Shown here piece after piece: positions 63,360 to 64,000 of a stretch of DNA of 64,000 bases; positions within the stretch are counted from its first letter, which is position 1, and each line of letters opens with the position of its first letter. This stretch comes from Deltaproteobacteria bacterium (GTDB lineage: Bacteria; Desulfobacterota; DSM-4660; Desulfatiglandales; Desulfatiglandaceae). Location: positions 1 to 64,000 of the forward strand of contig JAFDIS010000012.1 of the NCBI GenBank assembly GCA_019307945.1, written 5' to 3'. Below the pieces are notes generated by a model that ran no database searches, was not told where the DNA came from, and worked only from the letters and a program-made list of their open reading frames with translations. A program made the translations under genes and the position numbers.

Positions 63360-64000
63360 TCAGGAGACGATCTCGCCTTCCACTCTGAAGACCCTCCGGT
63401 TCTTGAAACGCCCCACGTATCCCTCCAGCTTGGGAAGACCCTCGACCCTAGCCGTCAGTCTGCTTTCGAAATGGTTGTCCAGAACCAGGATATCCCCCAC
63501 CTGCATATTCAGGTAATGGCCCAGGGGAATCCTAGTCTTTCCCAGATCCACGCTGAGTTCCACCTCCGCTTCCTTCAAACGCTCGCCGAAAAGATGAACC
63601 CAACCTTCATCCTGGTCCTGATCTTCCTGGTGGTATCCGCCTGCCAGTTTGTCCCGAATCGGTTCCAGCGAAGACTGGGGAATGCACAGAATGATATTCC
63701 CGCCCGTATTGTTCAGTTCCAGCTCGAACTTGACCGAGACCAGGAGTTCGGCGGGAGGAACCACGTTCACTCCCAGGGGATTGCTCTCGGATCTGATGAA
63801 CTGTGGATGAATGGGAAAGACTTCACGCCAGGCCTCCTCCATACCCTGGAGCACCATGTGCACCACCTTTTCGATGATCCTCCGCTCTATAGGCGTAAAA
63901 TCCCGCCCTTCCACTTTGGTATTGCCCATGCTGGCGCCGCCGAAAAAGGCCTCGATGAGATTGAAGACGAGGCGGCTTTCGATCACCAGCATGCCCGTAC
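63360..64000 (-). CDS. fliM: Flagellar motor switch protein FliM, 5' partial
   Basis: The frame is open to the right edge of the window, so the N-terminus with the CheY-binding motif is outside. The visible 213 codons cover the end of the middle (CheC-like) domain (ESRLVFNLIEAFFGGASMGN, FTPIERRIIEKVVHMVLQGM, LELNNTGGNIILCIPQSSLE) and the C-terminal SpoA domain (AEVELSVDLGKTRIPLGHYL, VGDILVLDNHFESRLTARVE). It forms the C-ring with FliN and FliG. Confidence 0.95.
   Translation of the reverse strand, partial: TGMLVIESRLVFNLIEAFFGGASMGNTKVEGRDFTPIERRIIEKVVHMVLQGMEEAWREVFPIHPQFIRSESNPLGVNVVPPAELLVSVKFELELNNTGGNIILCIPQSSLEPIRDKLAGGYHQEDQDQDEGWVHLFGERLKEAEVELSVDLGKTRIPLGHYLNMQVGDILVLDNHFESRLTARVEGLPKLEGYVGRFKNRRVFRVEGEIVS

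Overview
The window is a GC-rich chromosomal segment that looks like Desulfobacterota (the former Deltaproteobacteria). The evidence for this is gene content only, not a search: a DVU0524-type FlgM-associated gene next to flgM, a PxxKW cysteine-rich protein, a tungsten-type aldehyde:ferredoxin oxidoreductase next to a DUF362 ferredoxin protein, and several sigma-54-type promoters around motility genes. No rRNA, tRNA, CRISPR array or complete insertion sequence was seen.

1-10.2 kb is accessory DNA on the + strand. It holds one tight operon: a DUF1156-type adenine-specific DNA methylase (5' end outside the window), an OLD-like AAA ATPase, a small TOPRIM/DUF4276-like protein, a large DUF499-type ATPase, and an EVE-domain protein whose start is frameshifted. 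Two kinds of repeat sit inside its coding sequences. A DUF559 endonuclease-like domain lies in frame inside the methylase between inverted palindromic elements. At least seven palindromes built on CCTGCC...GGCAGG lie in frame in the methylase and the DUF499 gene. The operon ends in debris: a transposase remnant, a 26-bp tandem duplication and the tail of a hemerythrin gene. I read it as a mosaic defence or DNA-modification island.

10.2-17 kb (- strand) is metabolic: acyl-CoA ligase, an SDR epimerase, a MoaD-like protein, a small unknown protein, an AOR-family tungsto-enzyme and a DUF362/ferredoxin protein. 17.5-22.7 kb (- strand) is the housekeeping operon tmk-holB-ricT/psp1-metG-xth. 23-29.6 kb (+ strand) holds a DksA-like protein, an amidase, a short sigma-54-promoted unit of unknown function, hisS-aspS and the PxxKW protein. 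29.7-35 kb (- strand) is xseA, xseB-ispA-dxs-tlyA; the tlyA start needs a one-base frame correction.

35.2-64 kb is largely motility. A YcgR-like PilZ protein (sigma-54 promoter) and a small FliL-like protein are on the + strand. A class I adenylate cyclase faces them. The rest is on the - strand, read from the right edge: fliM(partial)-fliN-fliO-fliP-fliQ-fliR-flhB-flhA-flhF-flhG-fliA-fliL-like-DUF2802, a terminator, fliK-like, an FlhB C-domain paralogue, flgF-flgG-flgA-flgH-flgI-flgJ/M23 fusion-flgN-flgK-flgL-csrA-fliW, an NtrC/FlrC-type sigma-54 activator, then the DVU0524-like gene and flgM. The promoters fit a flagellar hierarchy. A sigma-54 site precedes the rod/ring operon, a FliA-type site precedes the flgM pair, and the sigma-54 activator, fliA and flgM are all present in the cluster.
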